A stretch of DNA of 64,000 bases from Christiangramia crocea. GTDB taxonomy: Bacteria; Bacteroidota; Bacteroidia; Flavobacteriales; Flavobacteriaceae. The notes beneath the pieces were generated by a model. It saw only the letters and a list, made by a program, of their open reading frames with translations, was not told the DNA's origin and made no database searches. Shown piece after piece: positions 17,824-25,287 of this stretch. The DNA lies in the NCBI RefSeq assembly GCF_022410465.1, contig NZ_JAJSON010000009.1:1-64000 (forward strand). The letters are read 5' to 3'. The position numbers and the translations under genes were made by a program. Every line of letters begins with the position of its first letter. Position 1 is the first letter of the stretch.

Positions 17824-20562
17824 ATGGAAACACTAGTTAACCAAAAGGCCAGGATATTCAGGTTCGGTAATAAAACTGCCGACGGAGGGAAAAACATGAA
17901 AAACCTTTTAGGAGGAAAAGGTGCCAACCTTGCGGAGATGAGCCGGATAGGCATCCCTGTTCCACCGGGTTTTACCATTACTACAGAGGTTTGTACAGAA
18001 TATCATCAGATAGGCAAAGAGGCTTTAATAGACCTGTTAAGGCCTGATGTGGAGGAAGGAGTTCGCTATATTGAGGATATTATGGGCCGTAAATATGGAG
18101 ATAATGAAAATCCCTTGCTTTTGTCGGTGAGGTCTGGAGCCAGAAAATCCATGCCCGGAATGATGGATACCGTTCTTAACCTTGGGTTGAATGATGAAGT
18201 AGTGACCGGTTTGGTAAAGAAGACTAATAATGAACGCTTCGTTTGGGACTCCTACAGGCGTTTTGTACAGATGTATGGAAGTGTTGTGCTTGGAATGAAG
18301 CCGCACACAAAAGAAGATGTAGATTCTTTTGAAGAGGTCATGGATGATCTCAAGGAGAAAAGGAATATAAAGCTGGATATCGAATTCAGCGTACAGGATC
18401 TTAAGGATCTGGTTAGAGAATTTAAGGAAATAGTTAAAAAACGTACGGGGCAAAGTATTCCATCCGATCCATGGGAGCAGCTTTGGGATGCAACCATGGC
18501 CGTATTTGATAGCTGGAATGGTAACAGGGCTGTTTATTACAGAAAGATACATGGATATCCTTCAGATTGGGGCACTGCTGTAAATGTGCAGGCAATGGTA
18601 TTTGGAAATATGGGCGATAACTCGGCAACCGGAGTTTGCTTTACCAGGGATGCCGGAAGTGGAGAAAACGTGTTTAATGGTGAATATTTAATGAATGCCC
18701 AGGGTGAAGATGTGGTGGCCGGTGTAAGAACACCCCAGCAGATCACAAAACTGGGTTCCCAGCGCTGGGCAGAACTGGCTAAGGTGGATGAAAAGCAAAG
18801 GCTGGAAAAATATCCCTCACTGGAAGAACTGCTTCCTTCATTATATGCGGAACTGGATGAATATCAGAAAAAAATTGAAAATCATTACCGGGATATGCAG
18901 GATATGGAATTTACCATTCAGGAGGGGCGGCTATGGATACTCCAGACCAGGGATGGAAAGCGTACCGGGACGGCAATGATCAAAATTGCAGTTGATTTGC
19001 TTAAGGAAGGATTGATAGATCAGAAAGAAGCCATTATGCGTATTGAACCCATGAAGCTTGATGAATTGCTGCATCCTGTTTTTGATCCTGCTGCATTGGA
19101 AAAAGCTCATATAATCGCGCAGGGCCTTCCTGCTTCTCCGGGTGCTGCCACAGGACAGATTGTTTTCTTTGCAGATGAAGCCGATAAGTTTAAAAACTCA
19201 ATTCTGGTGCGTATAGAAACTTCTCCTGAAGATTTGGAAGGTATGAACATAGCCCGTGGAATATTAACGGCTCGTGGCGGAATGACCTCACATGCAGCCG
19301 TGGTTGCCCGTGGCATGGGAAAATGTTGTGTTTCAGGTGCTGGAGCTTTGAACATCAACTATAAACGCCGGAATATGACAGTGGGCGATAAGGAATATCA
19401 TGAGGGTGACTGGATCTCGCTGAATGGAAGTACCGGTAATATAATTGAGGGAAAAGTGGCAACGGTCGAGCCGGAGCTAAGTGGTGAACTGGCAGAAATT
19501 CTGGAATTATCTGATAATTTCTCAACGATGGAAGTAAGGACCAATGCTGATACACCTAAGGATGCTGTTGCAGCACGGAATTTTGGCGCTTTGGGTATAG
19601 GTTTGACCAGAACCGAACATATGTTCTTTGGGCAGGATAGGATCAGGGCTATGCGAGAAATGATCCTGGCAGAAAGCAGAAATGGAAGAAAAAGAGCCTT
19701 ACAGGAGTTGCTTCCCATGCAACGGGAAGATTTTGAGGGTATTTTTGAGGCCATGCAGGGGTTGCCCGTCACCATCCGGCTTTTAGATCCGCCTTTACAT
19801 GAATTTGTGCCTCATGAACTGGCACAGCAAAAAGAACTGGCCAAAGACATGCATATTTCAGTAAAAGCTGTAAAGAATAAAGTGGATGAACTTAAGGAAT
19901 TCAACCCTATGCTTGGTCACCGTGGCTGTCGTTTAGGCAATACCTATCCGGAGATTACTGAAATGCAGACCCGGGCCATCATTGAAGCTGCATTGAACCT
20001 GAAAGCACGGGGGATTGAAGTTAAGCCTGAGATAATGGTGCCTCTGGTAGGGACATTAAAGGAATTCATTCTTCAGGAACAGATAATAAGGAGAGTTGCA
20101 GATAAGGTCTTTTCAGAAAGAAATGAAAGTATTGAATATCTGGTGGGTACCATGATAGAAATTCCTCGGGCAGCACTTACTGCCGATGCTATTGCGATAC
20201 ATGCAGAATTCTTTTCGTTCGGTACTAATGATCTTACTCAGATGGCATTTGGATATTCACGTGATGATATTGGGAAATTCCTGCCTGTGTATTATGAGAA
20301 GGGAATATTAACAACAGATCCTTTTGAAACCCTGGATCAGGAGGGTGTGGGGCAGTTAGTAAAAACCGGGATAGAGAAAGGCAGAAGCACCAATCCAAAA
20401 TTAAAGATAGGTATATGTGGTGAACATGGAGGAGAACCTTCTTCCATTGAATTCTTCTACCGAGTGGGGATGGATTATGTGAGCTGTTCCCCTTTCAGGG
20501 TGCCTATAGCACGGGTCGCTTCCGCACAGGCGGCTATTATTAATACAAAAGAGATTGTCTGA
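17824..20562 (+). CDS. ppdK: Pyruvate, phosphate dikinase
   Basis: 912-residue enzyme interconverting pyruvate, ATP and phosphate with phosphoenolpyruvate, AMP and pyrophosphate, at the glycolysis/gluconeogenesis junction. N-terminal ATP-grasp domain (GGKGANLAEMSRIGIPVPPG, SVRSGARKSMPGMMDTVLNL); phosphohistidine domain with catalytic H490 in GGMTSHAAVVARG; C-terminal PEP/pyruvate TIM barrel with RTEHMFF, FSFGTNDLTQM and catalytic C888 in MDYVSCSPF. Length and all key motifs fit the bacterial family. It stands alone, 265 bp after GH2 and after a terminator, and converges on the SMP-30-like gene. Its base composition is clearly less A+T-rich than the PUL to its left. Confidence 0.97.
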   Translation: METLVNQKARIFRFGNKTADGGKNMKNLLGGKGANLAEMSRIGIPVPPGFTITTEVCTEYHQIGKEALIDLLRPDVEEGVRYIEDIMGRKYGDNENPLLLSVRSGARKSMPGMMDTVLNLGLNDEVVTGLVKKTNNERFVWDSYRRFVQMYGSVVLGMKPHTKEDVDSFEEVMDDLKEKRNIKLDIEFSVQDLKDLVREFKEIVKKRTGQSIPSDPWEQLWDATMAVFDSWNGNRAVYYRKIHGYPSDWGTAVNVQAMVFGNMGDNSATGVCFTRDAGSGENVFNGEYLMNAQGEDVVAGVRTPQQITKLGSQRWAELAKVDEKQRLEKYPSLEELLPSLYAELDEYQKKIENHYRDMQDMEFTIQEGRLWILQTRDGKRTGTAMIKIAVDLLKEGLIDQKEAIMRIEPMKLDELLHPVFDPAALEKAHIIAQGLPASPGAATGQIVFFADEADKFKNSILVRIETSPEDLEGMNIARGILTARGGMTSHAAVVARGMGKCCVSGAGALNINYKRRNMTVGDKEYHEGDWISLNGSTGNIIEGKVATVEPELSGELAEILELSDNFSTMEVRTNADTPKDAVAARNFGALGIGLTRTEHMFFGQDRIRAMREMILAESRNGRKRALQELLPMQREDFEGIFEAMQGLPVTIRLLDPPLHEFVPHELAQQKELAKDMHISVKAVKNKVDELKEFNPMLGHRGCRLGNTYPEITEMQTRAIIEAALNLKARGIEVKPEIMVPLVGTLKEFILQEQIIRRVADKVFSERNESIEYLVGTMIEIPRAALTADAIAIHAEFFSFGTNDLTQMAFGYSRDDIGKFLPVYYEKGILTTDPFETLDQEGVGQLVKTGIEKGRSTNPKLKIGICGEHGGEPSSIEFFYRVGMDYVSCSPFRVPIARVASAQAAIINTKEIV

Positions 20563-20605
20563 AAGCCCCGGTTATTTTAAGAATCCACTAGTTAGATTTC
20601 ATATG

Positions 20606-20640
20606 TCGGGTCCTGAAATGAATTAAGGATCAGGTCCCGA
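20606..20640. terminator. Bidirectional hairpin between convergent genes
   Basis: TCGGGTCCTGA (20606-20616) and TCAGGTCCCGA (20630-20640) form a near-perfect stem between the ends of ppdK and the SMP-30-like gene. The flanking T runs are short, so it may act as a bidirectional terminator or an RNA 3'-end stabiliser. Confidence 0.5.
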
Positions 20641-20679
20641 TTACGGGTATTATTCAAACAATCTCTTTTTAGAAAGCAC

Positions 20680-21654
20680 TTAGTCTACTTTAAGTATTTT
20701 GAATTCATCGGTAGAATCTCCCCTTAGCAGGATGTCCAGATTAGCTGAAAGAACATATGGGGTATTTCTTTTAACGGTTACCGTGGTAAGAAAATCCCCG
20801 GGAACAGGAAATTCACTTTTCAGATAGGCAGTTTTCCAGCTGTCTCTTGTTCCGAAGGTTTGTACCCGCGAGTTTTCCCCACCAAAATCGTTGCTTACAA
20901 CGATGAGTTCATTCGGGTTGTCCAGATACAGTCCATCCGGACTGAAAAGTGCTACCGGAATATCAACTACTGAATAATTCCCTGGATCCTCAATTGGAAA
21001 TTTCAGGATTGTATTGTTCTGAATATGGCTTACCAGTAGAAAACCTCTGGGGTCATAATCAATTCCGTTAAGTCCGAAATTGCCGGGTGAAGGCGCCAGA
21101 TCCTGATCTTCAAAGAATACAGAGGCATTTCCGGAAGGATCAACTTTATAAAGGATTCCAGAGTAACTATCGGTTACATATGCATTTCCATGATTATCGG
21201 TTGTTACATCATTGGAAAAATGGCCGCCTTCAGTTAGTCCGCCAAGATCGGCATAGAATATATTTTCTCCGGAAAGGTCATATGTGGCCAGTTGCGCAAA
21301 ACTTCCATCAATACTGGTATTGGTTACCAGCAGTCTTTTGGTGGTATGATCTATATGAATACCCAGGCTAGAAACAAGGTTTTCATCGCTAATGAACACC
21401 GAATATTCCCCGTCAATTACCTGGCCTATATCACCTCTTGTGATTGAAGAAAGCAGGAAGCGGTTATTCCTAATATCGTATTCGATACCTTCGGGATAGA
21501 GGTCGGTTTCATTGATAATAATTTCCCAGTCATTATGGGCTTTTGCTATGCTAAGGTTTAAATTTTCAACTGTATCTGCTGGACTTTCAGAGGAACAGGA
21601 ATAGTTGGATAGGATCAGGCAAATGACAAAACCGGTAAGAATTAAATTTTTCAT
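20680..21654 (-). CDS. SMP-30/gluconolactonase-like beta-propeller lipoprotein
   Basis: 324 residues. The lipobox ends at C20 (SNYSCSSES) with acidic residues close behind, so it is an exported lipoprotein. The body is a six-bladed-propeller pattern (YPEGIEYDIRNNRFLLSS, HFSNDVTTDNHGNAYVTDS, GLNGIDYDPRGFLLVSH, SPDGLYLDNPNELIVVS) as in SMP-30, gluconolactonase and strictosidine-synthase-like proteins. Acid and Asn residues in the blade loops could bind Ca2+, but activity cannot be assigned. It is monocistronic, converging on ppdK. An NHL-type sugar-lactone hydrolase is one option and a structural propeller another. Confidence 0.7.
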   Translation of the reverse strand: MKNLILTGFVICLILSNYSCSSESPADTVENLNLSIAKAHNDWEIIINETDLYPEGIEYDIRNNRFLLSSITRGDIGQVIDGEYSVFISDENLVSSLGIHIDHTTKRLLVTNTSIDGSFAQLATYDLSGENIFYADLGGLTEGGHFSNDVTTDNHGNAYVTDSYSGILYKVDPSGNASVFFEDQDLAPSPGNFGLNGIDYDPRGFLLVSHIQNNTILKFPIEDPGNYSVVDIPVALFSPDGLYLDNPNELIVVSNDFGGENSRVQTFGTRDSWKTAYLKSEFPVPGDFLTTVTVKRNTPYVLSANLDILLRGDSTDEFKILKVD

Positions 21655-21792
21655 GAGATAAAGATTTAAGTTATTACAAAGGGGGGAGTATTAGCCTTAC
21701 TTAAACCCATAGCTCCTGATAACAGGAAGGTAAATTGCAGAATCGGAGTTAAAACATTGAAAATCAGGTTTTAAAATTAAACAAATTATTCT

Positions 21793-21831
21793 AAAGCAGG
21801 AAGTTTATTGTTCAAAATGACCTCCTGCTTT
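21793..21831 (-). terminator. Terminator at the end of the TPP-riboswitch operon
   Basis: AAAGCAGGA (21793-21801) pairs with TCCTGCTTT (21823-21831). Read leftward it comes 22 bp after the last operon gene. A short A/T-rich tail follows, so it is moderately convincing. Confidence 0.5.
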
Positions 21832-21852
21832 TAAATTTGATTCAGGGAGAAT

Positions 21853-22131
21853 TCAGGATTCTTTCATGGCTGTAAGCCGGAAATTCTCAACAGATTTTCC
21901 TTTTAAGTGTTTTTTCCACTGATCCAGGAGGGGCTTTTCCAGTTCAAGTTCCCTGTATTCGTCAGGATTCATGATGGGGATCCCCTTAACTATAGGGTAG
22001 ATCCTTTGGCATTCTTTACAGCTTAAAAATCCTTCGATAATATTATCATCAATATCCTTTGTGATAACGGTCAATTCTATATCGGCCTTGTCAAATGGGC
22101 AGCAAATTTTTTCTATGGTCTTTAGTTTCAT
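21853..22131 (-). CDS. Trm112-like zinc-binding protein
   Basis: 92 residues. An N-terminal Cys pair (C10, C11, in ICCPFD), then C38 and C41 (SCKEC), followed by YPIVKGIPIM, is the pattern of the Trm112/YcaR family of small zinc-ribbon proteins. In eukaryotes and archaea Trm112 is the activating partner of several class I methyltransferases. The first gene of this operon is just such a methyltransferase, so a physical partnership is a reasonable inference. In the usual CPxC motif the last Cys appears as Asp (D14), but the extra C10 could substitute. It starts 3 bp after the stop of the ThiE-like gene and is last in the operon. Confidence 0.75.
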   Translation of the reverse strand: MKLKTIEKICCPFDKADIELTVITKDIDDNIIEGFLSCKECQRIYPIVKGIPIMNPDEYRELELEKPLLDQWKKHLKGKSVENFRLTAMKES

Positions 22132-22134
22132 TTT

Positions 22135-22767
22135 CTACAGGTTTAAATTTTTCAAATAATTCTGAATGGCTTCCTGTGGTCTGTCGGAATTCATGATGCC
22201 AGATACCACGGCCACTCCTTCATAATCCAGTTCGTTGAGTTTATTTATATTCTCAGGATTTATTCCACCAGCAAGGAATACCGGTAAAGAGCTTTTTTCT
22301 TTTGTTTTTCTAATAGTCTCGAAATCCACCAGTTCACAACTGTTGCTGGTGGAAGAGGGGAATATTGAGCAAAAGGAGATATAATCAAAACGGTTCTTTT
22401 CTGCCCAGCTAAGCCAGCTCAGATCATTATTGCAGGTTAACCCGGTTAAAAACTGTTTTCCGATCTTACGTCTTATCTTTTTTATGTCTTGAGGAATTTC
22501 ATCGAAGTGAACTCCATCAAGTGGAGCTTCTCCAAGCAGTTCCCATTGGTTGTTTATGAATACAGGAACGTCCCTGGAATGGCATAACTCACATATTTTA
22601 TCTATGAGTGGAATTATCTTTTGTCCTGCTTGAAAATTATCCCAGACCTGTACAGCCACAATTTTCTCCTGAAGTGCCTGTTCTATTCGTTTTAAAAGAA
22701 CAGTTTCTTCCATGGACGGGTCTACCACAAGGTAGATGCCTTTTTGTATGTTGTTCTTTATTTCCAT
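22135..22767 (-). CDS. Non-canonical ThiE/TenI-fold protein
   Basis: 210 residues of the thiamine-phosphate synthase/TenI TIM-barrel superfamily: DGVHFDE (84-90), YISFCSIFPSST (129-140, the F-P-[ST]-x-[ST] phosphate loop), FLAGGINPENI (164-174) and GVAVVSGI (184-191). Residues used by true ThiE are altered. The Q-x-R-x-K motif that binds HMP pyrophosphate reads QVWDN (40-44), and the Mg-binding I-N-D reads INN (71-73). It is therefore unlikely to be an ordinary thiamine-phosphate synthase. It could be a TenI-like isomerase, bind a related thiazole or pyrimidine, or do something new. It overlaps the AIR-synthase-like gene by 10 bp under TPP-riboswitch control. Confidence 0.75.
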   Translation of the reverse strand: MEIKNNIQKGIYLVVDPSMEETVLLKRIEQALQEKIVAVQVWDNFQAGQKIIPLIDKICELCHSRDVPVFINNQWELLGEAPLDGVHFDEIPQDIKKIRRKIGKQFLTGLTCNNDLSWLSWAEKNRFDYISFCSIFPSSTSNSCELVDFETIRKTKEKSSLPVFLAGGINPENINKLNELDYEGVAVVSGIMNSDRPQEAIQNYLKNLNL

Positions 22768-23801
22768 CCTGCATTCAAAGCTTTAAAAAAGGCTGCCCAG
22801 TATGGGTCAGTTTCATAATATCTCATTTTACCTACCTCTTCCTTTTTTGCCAGGTTAATACTGCCATCTGTGAACTCACCTACCCTGGTACACTGTATAT
22901 TCGCCCGCTTCAAACTTTCAATAATCTCATCTTCACTACCATTTTTACAGGCAATGATCATTGAGCCGGCCCCTATACAATACCTGGGGTCCAGAGAGAA
23001 AATTTTACACACTTCATTTTGAAGACGGCCTACCGGAAGCTGTTCATCATACACCATCACACCATTGTTTGAGGCTACGGCCATTTCATAAATCGCTCCT
23101 AAGACCCCCCCTTCAGTTACGTCGTGCATTGCGGTGACGTTTTCAGCATGGGCTTCCATGACCGTCAGGGCATCTTTTAATGAACTTGTATCATAGAAGG
23201 TTTCACAGGTTCTTTGATAGGTTTCCGCTCCGGCTCTGTTCTTTACCGTTTCAGGGAAACTCATTGCCAGGATCGCAGAAGATGAGATTGCACAGGATTT
23301 GGTTACCAGGATAGAATCTCCGGGTTGTGCATATTTGGAAATTTTGATCTTTTCTTTAGGAGCAATTGTAGTGAAAGTTCCTCCCCCGGCTATAGTGGAA
23401 TTCTGCCCTTCGATAAATCCGGTATGCCCGCCGGTTATGGCGAGACCTATTTTTTCGCAGAAATGATGGATATGATCCCAGTAGATCTGAAAATCTTTTC
23501 TGGAGAATTTCGCCGGCAGATTGAGTACAAACTGACCGAACATAGGCGCGAAACCGGTGGTAGCCATATCATTGGCCATAAGTTGCACAGAAAGCCAGGC
23601 AGACTCTTTCAGGCCTAAGGTTGGGATCAGTGATAGCGGGTCGCTGGTCATTGCCATGGCCATATTTCCCGGCAGATCAACCAGAGATACATCTACTCCA
23701 AATCCCGGCCCCACCAGAACATCATCCCTTTTATAGCCGCATTTATCCTTTATGAAATCATCTACCAGTGACCGGTCTATTTTGCCTGAAATTTCACCCA
23801 T
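22758..23801 (-). CDS. AIR-synthase/HypE/ThiL superfamily protein
   Basis: 347 residues of the PurM-like ATP-binding superfamily (PurM, PurL, ThiL, HypE, SelD). The N-terminal half has GPGFGVDVSLVDL (31-43), ESAWLSVQLMANDMATTGF and ITGGHTGF; the C-terminal half has MHDVTEGGVLGAIYEMA and a GAGSMIIAC-like strand. The overall shape is nearest to HypE and archaeal AIR-synthase-related proteins, not to ThiL in detail. These enzymes phosphorylate or activate a substrate carbonyl or phosphate with ATP. Its start overlaps the methyltransferase stop by one base (TGATG). Thiamine-phosphate kinase is one candidate because of the TPP riboswitch, but the substrate is unknown. No hydrogenase gene is present in the window. 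Confidence 0.75.
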   Translation of the reverse strand: MGEISGKIDRSLVDDFIKDKCGYKRDDVLVGPGFGVDVSLVDLPGNMAMAMTSDPLSLIPTLGLKESAWLSVQLMANDMATTGFAPMFGQFVLNLPAKFSRKDFQIYWDHIHHFCEKIGLAITGGHTGFIEGQNSTIAGGGTFTTIAPKEKIKISKYAQPGDSILVTKSCAISSSAILAMSFPETVKNRAGAETYQRTCETFYDTSSLKDALTVMEAHAENVTAMHDVTEGGVLGAIYEMAVASNNGVMVYDEQLPVGRLQNEVCKIFSLDPRYCIGAGSMIIACKNGSEDEIIESLKRANIQCTRVGEFTDGSINLAKKEEVGKMRYYETDPYWAAFFKALNAGWK

Positions 23802-24523
23802 CAGTCTATGTCATTAAACTGTATGTACAATCCAAAGAAATCTCCTATTGGTACATTCCATTGTTGAACAGGGAACCATTTTGGCAGGCCGGTACATTTC
23901 CATCTTATTGTGTATTCTCTTCCCTTAAGGGCTTCATGGATTATAGCAGTAAGTTTTTCCGGTGTATAGAAAGTGGCCGTAAGGTAAAATGGGTTCTTTC
24001 CAAATATCTCCTGTATCCTTCTTCTCACCACTTTAGGAGAATTCCGGTTCATCATTCCCATTGCGATCCCATATTTGCCAACTCTTGCAGCTTCCCTTAT
24101 CACCTTCACCGGATCTTTATAATATTCAAAAGTGGTAATAAAAGCAAGTGAATCAAAAGTATGATCCTTGAATGGCATGTGGTGTGAATCTGCCATCACC
24201 AGGTCTCCGTCAAAAAGATGAATGGCCTGCGAAAGCATCAGTGGTGAAATATCACCGCCGGTAGCTTCGATTCCTATTTCTTTCCACCAGCGGGTAAATC
24301 TTGTTGTGCCGCAGCCAAATTCGAGTAGGGTTTTTACTCTGGTATCGGCAGAAACGAGTTCTTCCATTACTTTTTTCTGCCAGACCTCGGCCCGTTTATA
24401 ACGTCCTTCATACCACTGTTCATAAGTGTCTGTATGTTCGCGATTAAAAAACCATTCCGGACGGTTCTGCCAGTTCTGCTGACTTTGAGGAATAAGGCCT
24501 TTTTGAGATTCTTCTATTTTCAT
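23801..24523 (-). CDS. Class I SAM-dependent methyltransferase, first gene of the TPP-riboswitch operon
   Basis: 240 residues with a Rossmann-fold methyltransferase core. Motif I is LLEFGCGTTRF (67-76), acidic residue D91 in GGDISPLML ends strand 2, then MADSHHMPFKDHTFDSLAFI (motifs II-III) and a post-core segment typical of Methyltransf_11 proteins. The N-terminal 60 residues are polar and Trp/Tyr-rich, possibly for substrate. It begins 77 bases downstream of a TPP riboswitch and is followed with one-base overlap by the AIR-synthase-like gene. A Trm112-like protein closes the operon. The substrate cannot be read from the sequence; a thiamine-related small molecule is suggested by regulation alone. 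Confidence 0.8.
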   Translation of the reverse strand: MKIEESQKGLIPQSQQNWQNRPEWFFNREHTDTYEQWYEGRYKRAEVWQKKVMEELVSADTRVKTLLEFGCGTTRFTRWWKEIGIEATGGDISPLMLSQAIHLFDGDLVMADSHHMPFKDHTFDSLAFITTFEYYKDPVKVIREAARVGKYGIAMGMMNRNSPKVVRRRIQEIFGKNPFYLTATFYTPEKLTAIIHEALKGREYTIRWKCTGLPKWFPVQQWNVPIGDFFGLYIQFNDID

Positions 24524-24531
24524 ATTGATTG

Positions 24532-24580
24532 CTTTAAAAACAAAACTTCATTTCATTGGATCATCCAACCGAAATGAAGC
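24532..24580 (-). terminator. Attenuator hairpin: expression platform of the TPP riboswitch
   Basis: Read leftward: a stem of CTTCATTTC (24579-24571) and GAAATGAAG (24554-24546) with an inner TTGG/CCAA pairing, followed by a U-rich tract (24545-24532) just before the methyltransferase start. It is the expected terminator arm that would form when TPP is bound. Confidence 0.8.
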
Positions 24581-24599
24581 ATAAAAAATAGATCTCTAG

Positions 24600-24680
24600 G
24601 CGGCATCCCTACGTTGGCATTATCCAAATCAGGTCGCGGGTGTATTCTCAGCCACGCTTTGACGTGGCACCCCGTGCATT
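24600..24680 (-). promoter_or_regulatory. TPP riboswitch (THI element)
   Basis: On the minus strand the conserved TPP-aptamer blocks appear in order: GGGGTGCC, a P3-like hairpin (CCACGTCAAAGCGTGG), GCTGAGAATACACCC, the CCTGAT pyrimidine-sensing loop, GGATAATGCCAACGTAGGGA, and a closing P1 strand (GCAC with GGATGC). The match to known aptamers is near-complete. It lies between a TAnnTTTG promoter and an attenuator hairpin, so thiamine diphosphate should shut off the four-gene operon 24523 to 21853. As the aptamer precedes no recognisable thiC, thiG or transporter gene, it marks the operon as an unassigned thiamine-linked function. Confidence 0.95.
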
Positions 24681-24688
24681 ATGTTTTA

Positions 24689-24719
24689 CAAACCTAGCTA
24701 ATTTTTTACAGCAAATCAA
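24689..24719 (-). promoter_or_regulatory. Promoter of the TPP-riboswitch operon
   Basis: Read leftward: TTG at 24719-24717, a 20-bp spacer, then TAGGTTTG at 24696-24689. This matches the flavobacterial TTG/TAnnTTTG promoter. Transcription would begin about 6 bases before the aptamer. The rest of the 502-bp gap 24524-25025 shows only A+T-rich sequence and the palindrome at 24993. Confidence 0.75.
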
Positions 24720-24992
24720 TTTATTTCCAGGTTCTGTTTAATCAATACTAAAATTAAAATATCAGGTAAATCCGTTGAAAATTACACAACTGAACATGCT
24801 CTTCTAAGAAATAAATCATAAGCTTAATTAAATGAATTCACAGGCCGATGTAAGCAGATTGCGGTCATAATCCAAAATTGTTAATAGCTTGGTTAAAAAC
24901 TATTTACAACTTACTCAGTTTTGAGTCTTATCTCTTATTAATTTGCATATACCCAAATTTTGACCCTACGTATGATTATGGATTTGTAATTA

Positions 24993-25009
24993 ACAGTAAA
25001 ATTTACTGT
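24993..25009. promoter_or_regulatory. Perfect 17-bp palindrome before a small ORF
   Basis: ACAGTAAA-A-TTTACTGT, odd-centred and perfect, ending 16 bp before the ATG at 25026. It looks like a dimeric operator, but no regulator is known. Confidence 0.4.
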
Positions 25010-25025
25010 CAAAAAGACGTCCGTC

Positions 25026-25223
25026 ATGAAAGTATTGTCGCCCCAGATCAGGATTTTTGAAAGGATCAACCTTTTTAGCTCTCTATTTAAGGTTCTTCTA
25101 ATTTTGGTAATTGCTTTGCTGGTGTTTTTTTTAACTTCACGAACAGGAATGCAATCGTCCTTCGGAAGTAGCCAGGAAGCTTCATCTACAACATGGCAAA
25201 GCGATCCACCTGCACCCTACTAG
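25026..25223 (+). CDS. Hypothetical small membrane protein, 65 residues
   Basis: ATG at 25026 opens a 65-codon frame with a basic amphipathic start (LSPQIRIFERINLFSSLFK), one hydrophobic segment (VLLILVIALLVFFL) and a polar Ser/Gln/Pro-rich tail ending DPPAPY. It stands alone between the TPP operon and the His-rich lipoprotein and has a perfect palindrome just upstream. The pattern of a single-pass protein is credible, but no family is recognised and it may be a chance frame. Confidence 0.4.
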   Translation: MKVLSPQIRIFERINLFSSLFKVLLILVIALLVFFLTSRTGMQSSFGSSQEASSTTWQSDPPAPY

Positions 25224-25287
25224 TACATTTAAATATTTCTCGCTTAACCTGGCATTCTTCTTTTTTAAAGAATGAATTGAACTGAAA

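Noticed and set aside
22135-22767. Call as ordinary thiamine-phosphate synthase ThiE
   Set aside because: Key HMP-pyrophosphate and magnesium residues are replaced.
22758-23801. Call as hydrogenase maturation factor HypE
   Set aside because: No hydrogenase or other hyp gene nearby, and the riboswitch points to thiamine; the safer call is superfamily level.
24878-25060. 60-codon rightward frame overlapping the palindrome and the 65-codon ORF
   Set aside because: No clear start context, mixed hydrophobic sequence, and it conflicts with the better ORF at 25026.
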